37,540 nt of DNA, from NCBI GenBank assembly GCA_012515615.1, contig JAAYYB010000169.1, positions 1 to 37,540 of the forward strand, written 5' to 3'. Origin of the DNA: Fibrobacter sp. GTDB taxonomy: Bacteria > Fibrobacterota > Chitinivibrionia > Chitinivibrionales > Chitinispirillaceae. The notes beneath the pieces were generated by a model. That model was not told where the DNA came from, searched no databases, and worked only from the letters and a program-made list of their open reading frames with translations. Positions 9,497 to 19,193 of this stretch are shown here, in pieces. The position numbers and the translations under genes are program-made. The first letter of the stretch is position 1; the number at the start of each line of letters is the position of its first letter.

Positions 9497-11092
9497 TCAG
9501 GAATAGACTCTGTAATCTATCTCAGGGAAAATATTATTGTGCGATTCAAGAAGTGAAATAAAGTCGAAATCGTATCTGTTATTCTGTAAATCTTCATAGA
9601 GCCGCAGGAAGTTTGCGATGTGTTCTTTTGTGCGCCTCTGTGCATATTGAACCATCGTGCCTGTTTTCATGATGAATGCCCAGTCGCTTGACTCGGCAAG
9701 AAGCAGTTCGCGCGCCATCTGATTAAGTAACCGCTTCAGGTTCTGATCTGGATCGGGGAATTTCCTGGCGCAGTCAATCATCCGCTCTTCCATCCGGTGC
9801 AGATGACGGTAGATCCAGCTGTTGCACTCCTGAAGCCAGACCTCAGAGTAGCCGCCCTCGCCCCAGGATGAGAATGCCGGCTGACAGTGCTGGTTTGAAG
9901 GATAGATTTTAAGGTAGTCTGAGGGTGTTGCAAGGGAGATGGTATCCTGTTCGAAGGAGATTTTACGAATAAGAAAATTCAGCCATTCAGGGCCCTCATA
10001 CCACCAGTGCCCGAACAGTTCAGCGTCGTATGGGGCCACGATAATCGGCTTGCGGTCCATCATGGAACTCAGATGTTCGACCTGTTTCTGGCGGTTGAAC
10101 ATGAAATTTCCAGCATGCAGGGCAGCGGTTCTGATCCCCTCATCCCGGTTATAGGGCTGTTTCTCGTTTCCTTGCCCTGTTACTTTATGGTACTTGATAG
10201 ATGTACTGGTTCTTGTGCCGATAGGGTCGATATAGGGCGCTATGTAATCCATGTCAAGATCAAAGCCGATGTCACGATAGAAGTCACGGTAGGATGGGTG
10301 GCCCGGGTAGCCTTCCTGGGCACTCCAGACTGATTTTGATGATTCAACATCCCGCCCGAAAGCCGCCACTTTTGTGTCTTTACAATTAACAGGTGCGTAG
10401 ACTCCATGTTTGGGCAGTGGATCGGCATGGAGAATTCCATGGGTTTCCAGAAAAAAATATCCTATACCCGCTTCGTCAACAAATTTCTCGACACCGGGGT
10501 AGTATCCGCATTCAGGAAGCCAGATACCTGGAGGATTTCGGCCGAAAAAACGCTGATAAGAATTGACAGCGGTCAAAATCTGTGCCCGTACAGCATTTGG
10601 GTTTACCTGCATGTTAGGCAGGTATCCATGAGTTGCGGCGCAGGTGATGATCTCCAGAAAACCAAGATCCTGGAATTTCTTGAAGCCCTTTGTGGCATCA
10701 GCCCCGTATACATTGTTAAAAAGATTCCGGCAGAGCGTAAACCTGCTCAGATACATCTCTGCTATAGTATGGAACTTTGTGTTTTGTGTTCGGTTGAGTT
10801 CTTTTTCTGTCAGCTCAATAAGATTATTTAATCTTTTCTGATAGCGCTCCTGCAGCAGCCCGTCAGCCATCATTGAGCAGAGTGTAGGTGTAAGCGACAT
10901 AGTGATTTTAAACGGGACACCGTCGGAAACCAGGTTGTCAAATATTGCAAGCAGAGGCAGATAGCACTCGGTCATGGCCTCATAAAACCAGTTCTCTTCC
11001 AGCATGTAGTCGCATTCAGGATGCCTTACATAGGGAAGATGGGCATGAAGCACAAGACTCAGGTAACCTTTTGTAGTGTTATGGCTGTCCAT
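9497..11092 (-). CDS. GH57-family glycoside hydrolase / 1,4-alpha-glucan branching enzyme-like (with DUF1957-type region)
   Basis: Motifs LHAHLPYVRHPE, GIWLPECGYYPG, PYDAELFGHWWYEGPEW typical of GH57 branching enzymes. Confidence 0.92.
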   Translation of the reverse strand: MDSHNTTKGYLSLVLHAHLPYVRHPECDYMLEENWFYEAMTECYLPLLAIFDNLVSDGVPFKITMSLTPTLCSMMADGLLQERYQKRLNNLIELTEKELNRTQNTKFHTIAEMYLSRFTLCRNLFNNVYGADATKGFKKFQDLGFLEIITCAATHGYLPNMQVNPNAVRAQILTAVNSYQRFFGRNPPGIWLPECGYYPGVEKFVDEAGIGYFFLETHGILHADPLPKHGVYAPVNCKDTKVAAFGRDVESSKSVWSAQEGYPGHPSYRDFYRDIGFDLDMDYIAPYIDPIGTRTSTSIKYHKVTGQGNEKQPYNRDEGIRTAALHAGNFMFNRQKQVEHLSSMMDRKPIIVAPYDAELFGHWWYEGPEWLNFLIRKISFEQDTISLATPSDYLKIYPSNQHCQPAFSSWGEGGYSEVWLQECNSWIYRHLHRMEERMIDCARKFPDPDQNLKRLLNQMARELLLAESSDWAFIMKTGTMVQYAQRRTKEHIANFLRLYEDLQNNRYDFDFISLLESHNNIFPEIDYRVYS

Positions 11093-11112
11093 ATTTATTC
11101 TAAATCTGAAAC

Positions 11113-11781
11113 TCAGAAGGAGGATGATCCCAAATAGGGCGTATTGTCCGAAATCTCACTGTGAGCTTTAACTGTGGATCTCTTTACCATAGATGATTTT
11201 GCGGAGAACTGAATCAGCTGTTCTGTTTTTTCTGAAAACCATTTCTGATCGATCGTTTTACTGACGTCTGTTTGTGGTGGAGGTAATGTACCTGTTTCGC
11301 TGATGAATGAGTAGTTGCCATGTGAATTAATGGTGCCAAATTCAAACCGGTGCGGTTCTCCGGGTCCGGGCACATTTATGAATTGCTCGAAGCTGTTCCG
11401 GCAGATGTCAAAATGATGACTGGCAGGCTGTCTGTCTTCCTGTCTGCCCTTAACGGTAAGTACTATTTTGGATCCAAGCTGAGATTCTGATGTTTTTCTT
11501 TTAAGAGTTTCGGGGGTGAATTCCCAATATACAAAAGAGGTCAAGGGATCTCTGGGAATAGCACATACATAATCCTGATCATACTTCTGGGGGATATCGG
11601 TGCTGAATTTATAGCGTGGACCGTTGTTTGATGATTTCTTTACTTGTGGCACAGCAGAGGCGTTTCCGGATCTGGTCGAATCCGGATTTCTGCTTTTTCG
11701 GCCTTGACTGGAGTTTTTCCGCACGCTTTTGGTTTCAGGTTTGGAAACTTTGTTCAGCCTGGATCCCATTATTTTCTCCAT
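11113..11781 (-). CDS. DUF4912-like protein
   Basis: Central region (YDQDYVCAIPRDPLTSFVYWEFTPETL...) resembles DUF4912; adjacent to GH57; low-complexity basic N-terminus. Confidence 0.65.
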   Translation of the reverse strand: MEKIMGSRLNKVSKPETKSVRKNSSQGRKSRNPDSTRSGNASAVPQVKKSSNNGPRYKFSTDIPQKYDQDYVCAIPRDPLTSFVYWEFTPETLKRKTSESQLGSKIVLTVKGRQEDRQPASHHFDICRNSFEQFINVPGPGEPHRFEFGTINSHGNYSFISETGTLPPPQTDVSKTIDQKWFSEKTEQLIQFSAKSSMVKRSTVKAHSEISDNTPYLGSSSF

Positions 11782-11811
11782 AGAGTCTCGAAAAAGAGCG
11801 CGCTGAACCGG

Positions 11812-13056
11812 TCAATAGCTGTCCTGAGCGGATTGATACCATTTCCTGCCGGCGTTTATTCCCAGATAAATTCCTGCAAACTCTTCTGTAAAGTTCTTGA
11901 AATTGCTGTCCCATCTTCGGCCGTATTCCAATACAATGTCAAAAAGTCCTCCACCGTCCCTGAGCGGAAGACCTGTGCCAAGAGTAAAGGCGAATTCAGC
12001 CGCATCGGGAGTCGGGAGCTGGGAGTACCTGAATCCTGCGCGGTACTGCATTATCTCGTAATACTTCGGAGTAAGGAGGTTTGGGGCGGGTATATACTCA
12101 GTTCCGATAGAGAAATTGTAGGCTCTGTCATATTTATCTGATTTTTTGCTTATTTCAGAATAGAATCTCTCCCACAGCGTAGCCCCGATTTCCATAGCAG
12201 CAAACCATTCTGGCGATATCCTGTAAGATGCTCCCAAAGCCATGGAGGGAGCAGGTTTAAGATCGTAGCTTGATTTCCTTGTGATTATCGAGTCTTTGAA
12301 GGGGGAATCTGCCTTTACTCTTGTACCTTTGATGGTTCTGATGTCTGTGGCGGTGCCGGAAAAGACATACTGTCCTGAGATACCCAGTGTAAAATCTTTG
12401 AGTGATGTCTGAACTCCGGCTCTGATACCATTACTAGTAAAAGCGGTGCGTGTTGAATCAATCAGTGTGTCGCTCAGGAGTCCTTCTGTTTTCCTGATCA
12501 GGGAAGAGTTGCTTTTGTAATAAAGCCGCTGATAGGCGATTCCGACTGTGGCCCATTTCCTGATTGGTATACCCCATCCGGCCTGCCAGTTGGCAGTCCC
12601 ACCGTTTCTGACCAGGGCCAGATCTTCTGTTTCTTCAAGATTTCCGATACGGTAATCTCTTGACAGTCTGAAGTTAAGCTCTGTATCGGTTTGCTGAGAA
12701 TAGGAGAAGCCAAGGGATCCGATGATTCCCAGTGGAAATGAAAAGGACAGAACCCTTGGACTGAAACCCATATGGCTTGTCCTGTCACCGTTGTCAAGAA
12801 TATTCAGCAGATCCAGCGCAAAGACCGCACTGAAAACAGCTCTGTTCACATTGCCCAGATTTGCCGGATTGTCGCCCATCCCGTAGTAATCATCGGCTAC
12901 ACCTGTTCCCGCTCCGCCAATGGCAAGTGATGGTCCATTGGAGTTCTGCAGAGGAAGACCGAACGGGTATTGAAGCCCCAGAACCGACTGGGAATAGATA
13001 ATCGCTGCACTGAAAATCAGAAGCAGGAACGTCAAGAACATTTTATTATTTGACAT
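11812..13056 (-). CDS. Putative outer-membrane barrel protein (FadL/PorV-like architecture)
   Basis: Signal peptide; SLAIGGAGTGVADDYYGMGDNPANLG motif typical of this class; extended beta-strand pattern. Confidence 0.6.
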   Translation of the reverse strand: MSNNKMFLTFLLLIFSAAIIYSQSVLGLQYPFGLPLQNSNGPSLAIGGAGTGVADDYYGMGDNPANLGNVNRAVFSAVFALDLLNILDNGDRTSHMGFSPRVLSFSFPLGIIGSLGFSYSQQTDTELNFRLSRDYRIGNLEETEDLALVRNGGTANWQAGWGIPIRKWATVGIAYQRLYYKSNSSLIRKTEGLLSDTLIDSTRTAFTSNGIRAGVQTSLKDFTLGISGQYVFSGTATDIRTIKGTRVKADSPFKDSIITRKSSYDLKPAPSMALGASYRISPEWFAAMEIGATLWERFYSEISKKSDKYDRAYNFSIGTEYIPAPNLLTPKYYEIMQYRAGFRYSQLPTPDAAEFAFTLGTGLPLRDGGGLFDIVLEYGRRWDSNFKNFTEEFAGIYLGINAGRKWYQSAQDSY

Positions 13057-13070
13057 GTTAAACTTTTCTG

Positions 13071-14351
13071 CTACTTAAAGGTTGATAGGACAACATTGAA
13101 AACCGGTTTTCTCCACTCCACTCTTTCCCAACTGATATTTTTTACATCATCAAACTTGTTGACCTGGATGTAAAGGTAAACTGTGGAAGGACGGGTGGAT
13201 CTTAAGCTTTGAAGGTGTCTGTCTACGAAAAGAATGATGGAGTTGGTCATTTTACCTGATTTGTCATATTCAGCTTCTATGTTTAATTTTCCGGACCCGA
13301 TCAGAGAATCCAGTACAATTCCATCCTGAATCAGTTCATCAGAGAGGTAATGGCGAACAGAAAAAAGGGAATCCTTTTTGTCTAAATTCTCATATGAAAG
13401 TGGTCTTAATTCCAGACCTGCAGAAAGAATTTCGTTGAACCCGGTTGTACTCATCGTGTCCCAGAGTGATGAGATGTCGATCTGGAAGACTGCGGTGCGT
13501 TCAGATGCGCTTGAAGAAAGCGGCTTGTCTTTGACTTCACCGATATCATCTTCGAAGGCTATGTAGTTGCTGTAAGAGGCGCCAGTCAGAGAATCTATGC
13601 GGGTGATGACGGAATCCTTCTTGTTTATTTTCTGGGTTCTTTTGTGTGCAATTTTCATTACAGGTGAACGGAGTCTGACAAAACTTGAGTCATTTTCGTT
13701 GAAAAGACAAAAACTGAAGGTTGATTTTAAAGAGTCGCAGGGGTTGGTACATGAAGGGTCTTTTTTATCAGGACAATCGTCAAGACATTCCTGATAAGCC
13801 AGACAGGCATCAAATATTGATTGTGCCAGATCAGAGTCCTCGATTTCAACATTGAGTTTTTTGCTGCTTGTGTCCCGGACAAGTTTTCCGATGAGCATAC
13901 CGGTCGGGTCTGAAGTACGGGAATATTTCTTATTCTGGGAGCATGAATAAAGAGTCAGATTATGAGTTTCAAGAGATCTGGTACCAAAAGAGATCGTGTC
14001 GAAGGAAAGGGAGATGGCAACCAGCTTATCTTTGGTTTGAAAACGCCGGCCCACATTTTTCCCTATGACAAATTCCGTGAAACCAGTTGTTGTGTATCCC
14101 TCTTTAGAGCCGGCAGCAATGACACCTGTGTGTATACCAAATCGGGTATTATTTTGGTCGGGGATGCTGAAGGCGTCTGTTACGATGCTGTTGTTTCGGT
14201 AAAAAGTCTGAAAGTTCTGGTCAATATTTACTGCAGAAGGATTATAACTGCTGACAATATCTCTGCCTAGACCGGTTGAATCTTCAAGATCCGAGCATGC
14301 CAGGATTAATGGCAGCATCGTTATTAATAATCTGGTAATTTTCTTTATCAT
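13071..14351 (-). CDS. Hypothetical lipoprotein with Cys-rich insert
   Basis: Lipobox (LLITMLPLILACSD); internal ACLAYQECLDDCPDKKDPSCTNPCDSLKSTFSFC. Confidence 0.65.
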   Translation of the reverse strand: MIKKITRLLITMLPLILACSDLEDSTGLGRDIVSSYNPSAVNIDQNFQTFYRNNSIVTDAFSIPDQNNTRFGIHTGVIAAGSKEGYTTTGFTEFVIGKNVGRRFQTKDKLVAISLSFDTISFGTRSLETHNLTLYSCSQNKKYSRTSDPTGMLIGKLVRDTSSKKLNVEIEDSDLAQSIFDACLAYQECLDDCPDKKDPSCTNPCDSLKSTFSFCLFNENDSSFVRLRSPVMKIAHKRTQKINKKDSVITRIDSLTGASYSNYIAFEDDIGEVKDKPLSSSASERTAVFQIDISSLWDTMSTTGFNEILSAGLELRPLSYENLDKKDSLFSVRHYLSDELIQDGIVLDSLIGSGKLNIEAEYDKSGKMTNSIILFVDRHLQSLRSTRPSTVYLYIQVNKFDDVKNISWERVEWRKPVFNVVLSTFK

Positions 14352-14621
14352 TACACCTGCCGGGAGATTGTTAAAAGTGAGTTCTGGTACAGCGGATAAG
14401 TACCTCTGATATGAATAGATAAAAATAGGTTTGAGAGCTCAGGTAAGTCAAACTCTTCATTGTGTTTCCATAAGATTAAATTTTTACGGAATCGGCTTTC
14501 AGTTCAGCTGATTTTTAAGTATTTTCGTTTAAGAGGTGAACGCTGCTTAAAAAGGCAGCGGCCGATTTTTTGACCTATATCGATAGATCTGCCTTTCAAA
14601 TCTCATCCTGTCTGGAATTTT

Positions 14622-16082
14622 ATGAATAATCACCAGATTAAACGGGCTTCCGAATGCAGCATCCTTGTGGTGGACGACGAGGAGATTATCTGTGATGTTC
14701 TCAAAGATGCTCTTGAGCCTTTTTACAAAGTCACCGCCTGCAACAGCGGCAAAGAGGCGCTGAATCTGATAGGTCAGAATGATTATGATATTGTTATTAC
14801 CGATCTGAAGCTGCGGGATATTTCCGGGATTGATGTTCTGAATTTTATTAAAAACAGGGATGAGTATGCGGAGGTTATTATAATCACCGGTTATGCATCC
14901 CTGGATACAGCGACAACGGCGATAAATCAGGGCGTTAATTCATACCTGTTAAAGCCGCTGGATATTTCAGATTTTCTCATTCAGGTGGAAAAAGCGGTGG
15001 CATCAAGGCTTTTTCACCTTAAGAGCCTGAGTATTATGCATCAGTCCGAAGGTATTTCCACAGAGGTCAAGGAACACCTGTTTGATCTGTCATCGCTTTA
15101 CTTCTTTACAAGAAAACTGATGCTTTCCCTTGAGGTTTCGGAGATAATGCGCATAACTCTTGAGGAAGCGAATCAGAAGATGGGATCTGTTCTTTCTGTG
15201 ATAAGTGTAAACCTGTTCGGGTTTACGGAAGTTTTCGCTATGCCCTCATCGGGAGAGATAGATCCAAAGGAGGTCAGCAGGCTTCTTCTGGGCATGCATC
15301 AGAAGACAATGCCTCTTGTGGACAAGGAGAGGTTTTCAGAAGGCGAAGTGCCGTTATTTGTTTACAAGGGCAAGAAGGGTAAAGCTCCCGGGATCAATAC
15401 ACTCTATCCATTGAGCGTTCCAATGATGGTGGGGGGCAGGGCGGTCGGGTCTCTTACGGTGTTCTACGATAGTCAATCAAAGATCAGCACCGATCAGAGC
15501 CAGTTTCTTTATGTTTTCAGCTCCATGGTTTCATCTGTGGTTGAACACGGATACACAGCTTTGCAGGCACGGCGACAGGCGAAAACAGACAGCCTCACCG
15601 GGATAGCCAACCACAGGCTTTTTCAGGAAACTCTGGACAGGGAAATCGCGCGGGCAAACCGGAAAAATGGTTTGTTTTCGCTTCTTTTGATCGATATCGA
15701 TGATTTCAAGAAAATAAATGATACTTACGGTCACCAGGTTGGTGATGCTGTATTGATAGATTTGACAAGAAGGCTTTCTGCGATGATCAGGGCCTGTGAT
15801 CTTTTCGCAAGGTACGGAGGGGAGGAGTTCGCCCTGGTGCTTCCCGATACAGATCTGGCCGGAGCAGAGATCCTTGCTTCAAGAATTATACAAACCGTTT
15901 CTTCAAAACCTTATTCTTCTCCTCAGAACCTGATCTATTACACGATCAGTATCGGGCTGGCTGTATTTGACTGGAATGACAACATTAAAAAAGACAGGCT
16001 GATCGAAGTCGCTGACAGGGCACTTTACACATCAAAAAGAAATGGAAAGAACAGGTTTACAATTGGCAGTATTTCAGTATGA
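14622..16082 (+). CDS. Response regulator with REC, GAF-like and GGDEF domains (predicted diguanylate cyclase)
   Basis: REC motifs (VVDDEE, VITDLKL, ITGYAS, LKPLD); GGDEF with RYGGEEFALVLPDTD. Confidence 0.93.
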   Translation: MNNHQIKRASECSILVVDDEEIICDVLKDALEPFYKVTACNSGKEALNLIGQNDYDIVITDLKLRDISGIDVLNFIKNRDEYAEVIIITGYASLDTATTAINQGVNSYLLKPLDISDFLIQVEKAVASRLFHLKSLSIMHQSEGISTEVKEHLFDLSSLYFFTRKLMLSLEVSEIMRITLEEANQKMGSVLSVISVNLFGFTEVFAMPSSGEIDPKEVSRLLLGMHQKTMPLVDKERFSEGEVPLFVYKGKKGKAPGINTLYPLSVPMMVGGRAVGSLTVFYDSQSKISTDQSQFLYVFSSMVSSVVEHGYTALQARRQAKTDSLTGIANHRLFQETLDREIARANRKNGLFSLLLIDIDDFKKINDTYGHQVGDAVLIDLTRRLSAMIRACDLFARYGGEEFALVLPDTDLAGAEILASRIIQTVSSKPYSSPQNLIYYTISIGLAVFDWNDNIKKDRLIEVADRALYTSKRNGKNRFTIGSISV

Positions 16083-17350
16083 AAATAAAATATGCTCTGA
16101 TTTCATCCTTTATAGTTGGCTACAGCACAATTCTGGAACTGGTACGATGGCTCATTTTTCCCTTTTTAAAAGGAATCAGTGAGAGAAAGGGCTGGGATCT
16201 TGCTGCCAGGCAGCGTTTCCCATATTCGATTAAGGATCACAGGAACAGGGCGGTTGTGTGGGTTCATGCTGCATCTTTAGGCGAAGCAAAACTTCTGCAC
16301 AAATTTCTTGAGATTCTCGAGCAGCGTCATCCTGAAGACCTCTACCTCGTAACTGCCGCAACACGCAACGGCGTCCAGTTTCTTCAGGAAAGGCCCACCA
16401 ACACCATTTGCGCGACGGGTTTTCTGCCGATAGATACAATTCCGCTTATAAAAGGGGTGATTGAGCATTTCCGGGTATCCCGTGTCTGGCTGCTTGAGAC
16501 TGAGCTATGGCCATCCATGCTCTGGACCTGCAAGCGTAAAGGAATCCCGGTAGGTATTGTGAATGCACGGATAGAGGAAAAGTCTTTTGTCAATTACCGG
16601 CGGCTCAAAGGGGTGCTGCAGTATCTGTTTGAATGTTTTGATGTGGTTCTGGCGCAGAACGAGACATACGCGGCCCGATTTACACAGCTAGGTGTGAAGA
16701 GCGATAATATTCACATCGTTGGAAATTTAAAGAGCCACATAATGATAAAACGCCCGCCCAGAAAAGAGTGGCTGGCGCTCAGAAAGGGGCTTAACCTCAA
16801 CGACAGCCAGTTTGTGATTACAGCAGGATGTGTGCATGCACAGGAGGGCAAGGCGCTCAAAACATGCTTTGATATTCTGAAAAACAGCAATATGCCCTGC
16901 AAACTTATCATAGTTCCCCGTTATCTTGAGGAAGTTCCGGAGCTGCTTGCTCAGATGGATGGAAATGTGGTCCATATCCGGGACATTACCACTTCAAGTA
17001 AATGGGAAATCTGCCTGATTGAAAAAATCGGTATACTTGACGATATGTACAAAATCGCTGATGCTGCGATTGTGGGCGGAACATTCGATTCCACAGGCTG
17101 TCATAATGTCTGGGATCCCGCAAAGTACGGCATTCCCGTATTTTTCGGTCCCAGCTACCACACCCAGAAAGACGGATGTGAAAAATTGATGAATGCAGGT
17201 GTTGGCTTCAGGGCAGAAAGCCCTGCGGAACTGGCCTCGGCTATCATCAGAGTCATGAAGACTGATGCAAAGAAGTTCGTAAATGCTCAGATCATGTTCA
17301 AGGAAACAATTAACAAAAGCCAGTCGGTTCTGGAGCCGCTTATCCCATGA
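16079..17350 (+). CDS. waaA: 3-deoxy-D-manno-octulosonic acid transferase
   Basis: VWVHAASLGEAKLL, WLLETELWPSMLWTCKRKGIPVGIVNARIEEKS, VIVGGTFDSTGCHNVWDPAKYGIPVFFGPSYH. Confidence 0.93.
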   Translation: MKIKYALISSFIVGYSTILELVRWLIFPFLKGISERKGWDLAARQRFPYSIKDHRNRAVVWVHAASLGEAKLLHKFLEILEQRHPEDLYLVTAATRNGVQFLQERPTNTICATGFLPIDTIPLIKGVIEHFRVSRVWLLETELWPSMLWTCKRKGIPVGIVNARIEEKSFVNYRRLKGVLQYLFECFDVVLAQNETYAARFTQLGVKSDNIHIVGNLKSHIMIKRPPRKEWLALRKGLNLNDSQFVITAGCVHAQEGKALKTCFDILKNSNMPCKLIIVPRYLEEVPELLAQMDGNVVHIRDITTSSKWEICLIEKIGILDDMYKIADAAIVGGTFDSTGCHNVWDPAKYGIPVFFGPSYHTQKDGCEKLMNAGVGFRAESPAELASAIIRVMKTDAKKFVNAQIMFKETINKSQSVLEPLIP

Positions 17351-18462
17351 CTGAGAGTATTGCAAAGGTTTATATCCTTGCCGGTAATGACAGTGTGGGA
17401 AGAGAATACACACGAAAAGGTATAATTGAAAAGATCGGCAAGCTGCATGATCCGGTTTTGACCGAGAGATTTGATACCGGAAATGGTGATTTTTCCCTTT
17501 TCATACAGAATATCCTGACCCCGTCGCTTTTCCAGGAGACCCGGATTTTTCTTGCCGGTCATGCTCAGGAATTGAGCGACCCTGATATACGGGAGCTTAA
17601 CAAACTGCTTGACAATCCTCCACCTGACTGTTACCTGATAATCGAAATTGATGAAGATAAGAAGGGCAAGGAGCAGGAATCTAAAACCGCAAAGAAACTC
17701 AGCGCATCCAAACGTGCCGCCAGTCCTGAGATCCGGTTTATGGAATTTCCGAAGCCACCGGATTACAAGATAGGGCAGTGGCTTACAACACAGGTTCCAC
17801 AGCTTTTTGGAAGGAGTATTTCCAAGGCCGATGCCGATTACCTTTCTGATCTGGCAGGCTCAGATATCGATACGCTATACTCTGAGCTGCAGAAAATCGA
17901 TATTCATTTACCCGCCGGACAGCGGATCGACCGGAATGCCATCGAGCTGATAGTAGGAGCATCGAGGCAAATGACTGTTTATGAACTGGCGTCTGTACTT
18001 TCGCAAAAACAGTTTCCCAGAGCTCTAACTATTTTAGATTCCCTGTTTTCAACCGGTTTTTATGCTCCCCTTATGATATCGGCTCTTTTCAGGCATTACT
18101 GGGCTCTTTTCAGGATACGCCGTTTTGCAGAAGCAAATCCGCAGGTTATCAAGACATTTCTGAACTCCCGTGGATTTAACGATCCGGAGCAGAATGCCGC
18201 GGCCTTTGCGATCGGGAGGGCGAGTGGACTTCTTGCGGCTGGTGAACAGAGAAAGGTTTATCCTGTTATCATTGCATCGGGAATTGTGCCGCTGGCCAGG
18301 AAATTCAGCGATGAAGAGCTGACGGTTGTGCTTAAGTGGCTTCTGGAGTTTGATGCTGGGGTGAAGAGTGGAAGGGTTGAGGGAACAGAGCAGGAAGTGC
18401 AGATTTTTTGTTTCAAGATCGCCAGAGTTTCAGAGCTGATCAGGAGTGGTATTGCTGCGTGA
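17347..18462 (+). CDS. holA: DNA polymerase III subunit delta
   Basis: HolA-like architecture (VYILAGNDSVGREYTRKG..., LSDLAGSDIDTLYSELQKI, ALTILDSLFSTGFYAPLMISALFRHYWALFRIRRF). Confidence 0.82.
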   Translation: MTESIAKVYILAGNDSVGREYTRKGIIEKIGKLHDPVLTERFDTGNGDFSLFIQNILTPSLFQETRIFLAGHAQELSDPDIRELNKLLDNPPPDCYLIIEIDEDKKGKEQESKTAKKLSASKRAASPEIRFMEFPKPPDYKIGQWLTTQVPQLFGRSISKADADYLSDLAGSDIDTLYSELQKIDIHLPAGQRIDRNAIELIVGASRQMTVYELASVLSQKQFPRALTILDSLFSTGFYAPLMISALFRHYWALFRIRRFAEANPQVIKTFLNSRGFNDPEQNAAAFAIGRASGLLAAGEQRKVYPVIIASGIVPLARKFSDEELTVVLKWLLEFDAGVKSGRVEGTEQEVQIFCFKIARVSELIRSGIAA

Positions 18463-19193
18463 GGTATTTTTTCAGGGTTGAGTATGATGGGAGCCGCTAT
18501 GGAGGCTGGCAGCGTCAGCCTGACACGGAGAGTATTCAGGGGCATATAGAGAAGGCCTTTACGGTTGCGCTCAGGGCTCCGGTTTCTATTACCGGCGCAG
18601 GCCGAACCGATGCGGGGGTACATGCAAAGAGACAGGGTGCCCATCTTGATTTTTATGGAGCAATAGACCCGGGAAGATGTCAGTTGTCGGTAAATGCGCT
18701 TCTTCCTCCAGAAATTGCCATTTACAATCTGCAGCAGGTGGATCCGTCTTTTCATGCCAGGTTTTCTGCAGTGAGCCGTCTTTACCGTTACTATATCTGC
18801 TTTAAAAAGCAGCCGCTGTGGTTCAATCGGGTCTGGAGGCTTAATCACAGGGTTGACTGGGATAAAGCGCGTTCTCATCTTCCTGCAATCGAGGGAAAAC
18901 ACGATTTTGCGGCTTTTATGGCTTCCGGCTGTGGAACGGAAAATTCGATCTGCACAGTGAAGCAGGTATCGCTTGAAAAAGATGATGATATTTTGTTATT
19001 TACAATTGAAGCAGACAGATTTATTTATAAGATGGTAAGATCTATTGTCGGCACTCTGGTTGATATCGGCAGAGGCAGACTGGGTATCACAATGGAAGAA
19101 ATAATTAAACGCAAAGACCGCAGGCTGGTTGGCGAAACTGCTCCGCCTTTCGGGCTGGTTCTGGAAAACGTTCAGTACCAGGGGGTGGACTGA
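18459..19193 (+). CDS. truA: tRNA pseudouridine(38-40) synthase
   Basis: RVEYDGSRYGGWQRQP, GAGRTDAGVHAKRQGAH, FIYKMVRSIVGTLVDIGRG. GTG at 18459 overlapping the holA stop (GTGA) is the likely start rather than 18408. Confidence 0.95.
   Translation: MRYFFRVEYDGSRYGGWQRQPDTESIQGHIEKAFTVALRAPVSITGAGRTDAGVHAKRQGAHLDFYGAIDPGRCQLSVNALLPPEIAIYNLQQVDPSFHARFSAVSRLYRYYICFKKQPLWFNRVWRLNHRVDWDKARSHLPAIEGKHDFAAFMASGCGTENSICTVKQVSLEKDDDILLFTIEADRFIYKMVRSIVGTLVDIGRGRLGITMEEIIKRKDRRLVGETAPPFGLVLENVQYQGVD

Noticed and set aside
14541-14575. CGCTGC-ttaaaaag-GCAGCG hairpin upstream of the GGDEF gene
   Set aside because: Short stem and a T tract separated by several bases; could be chance, and no riboswitch consensus recognised.
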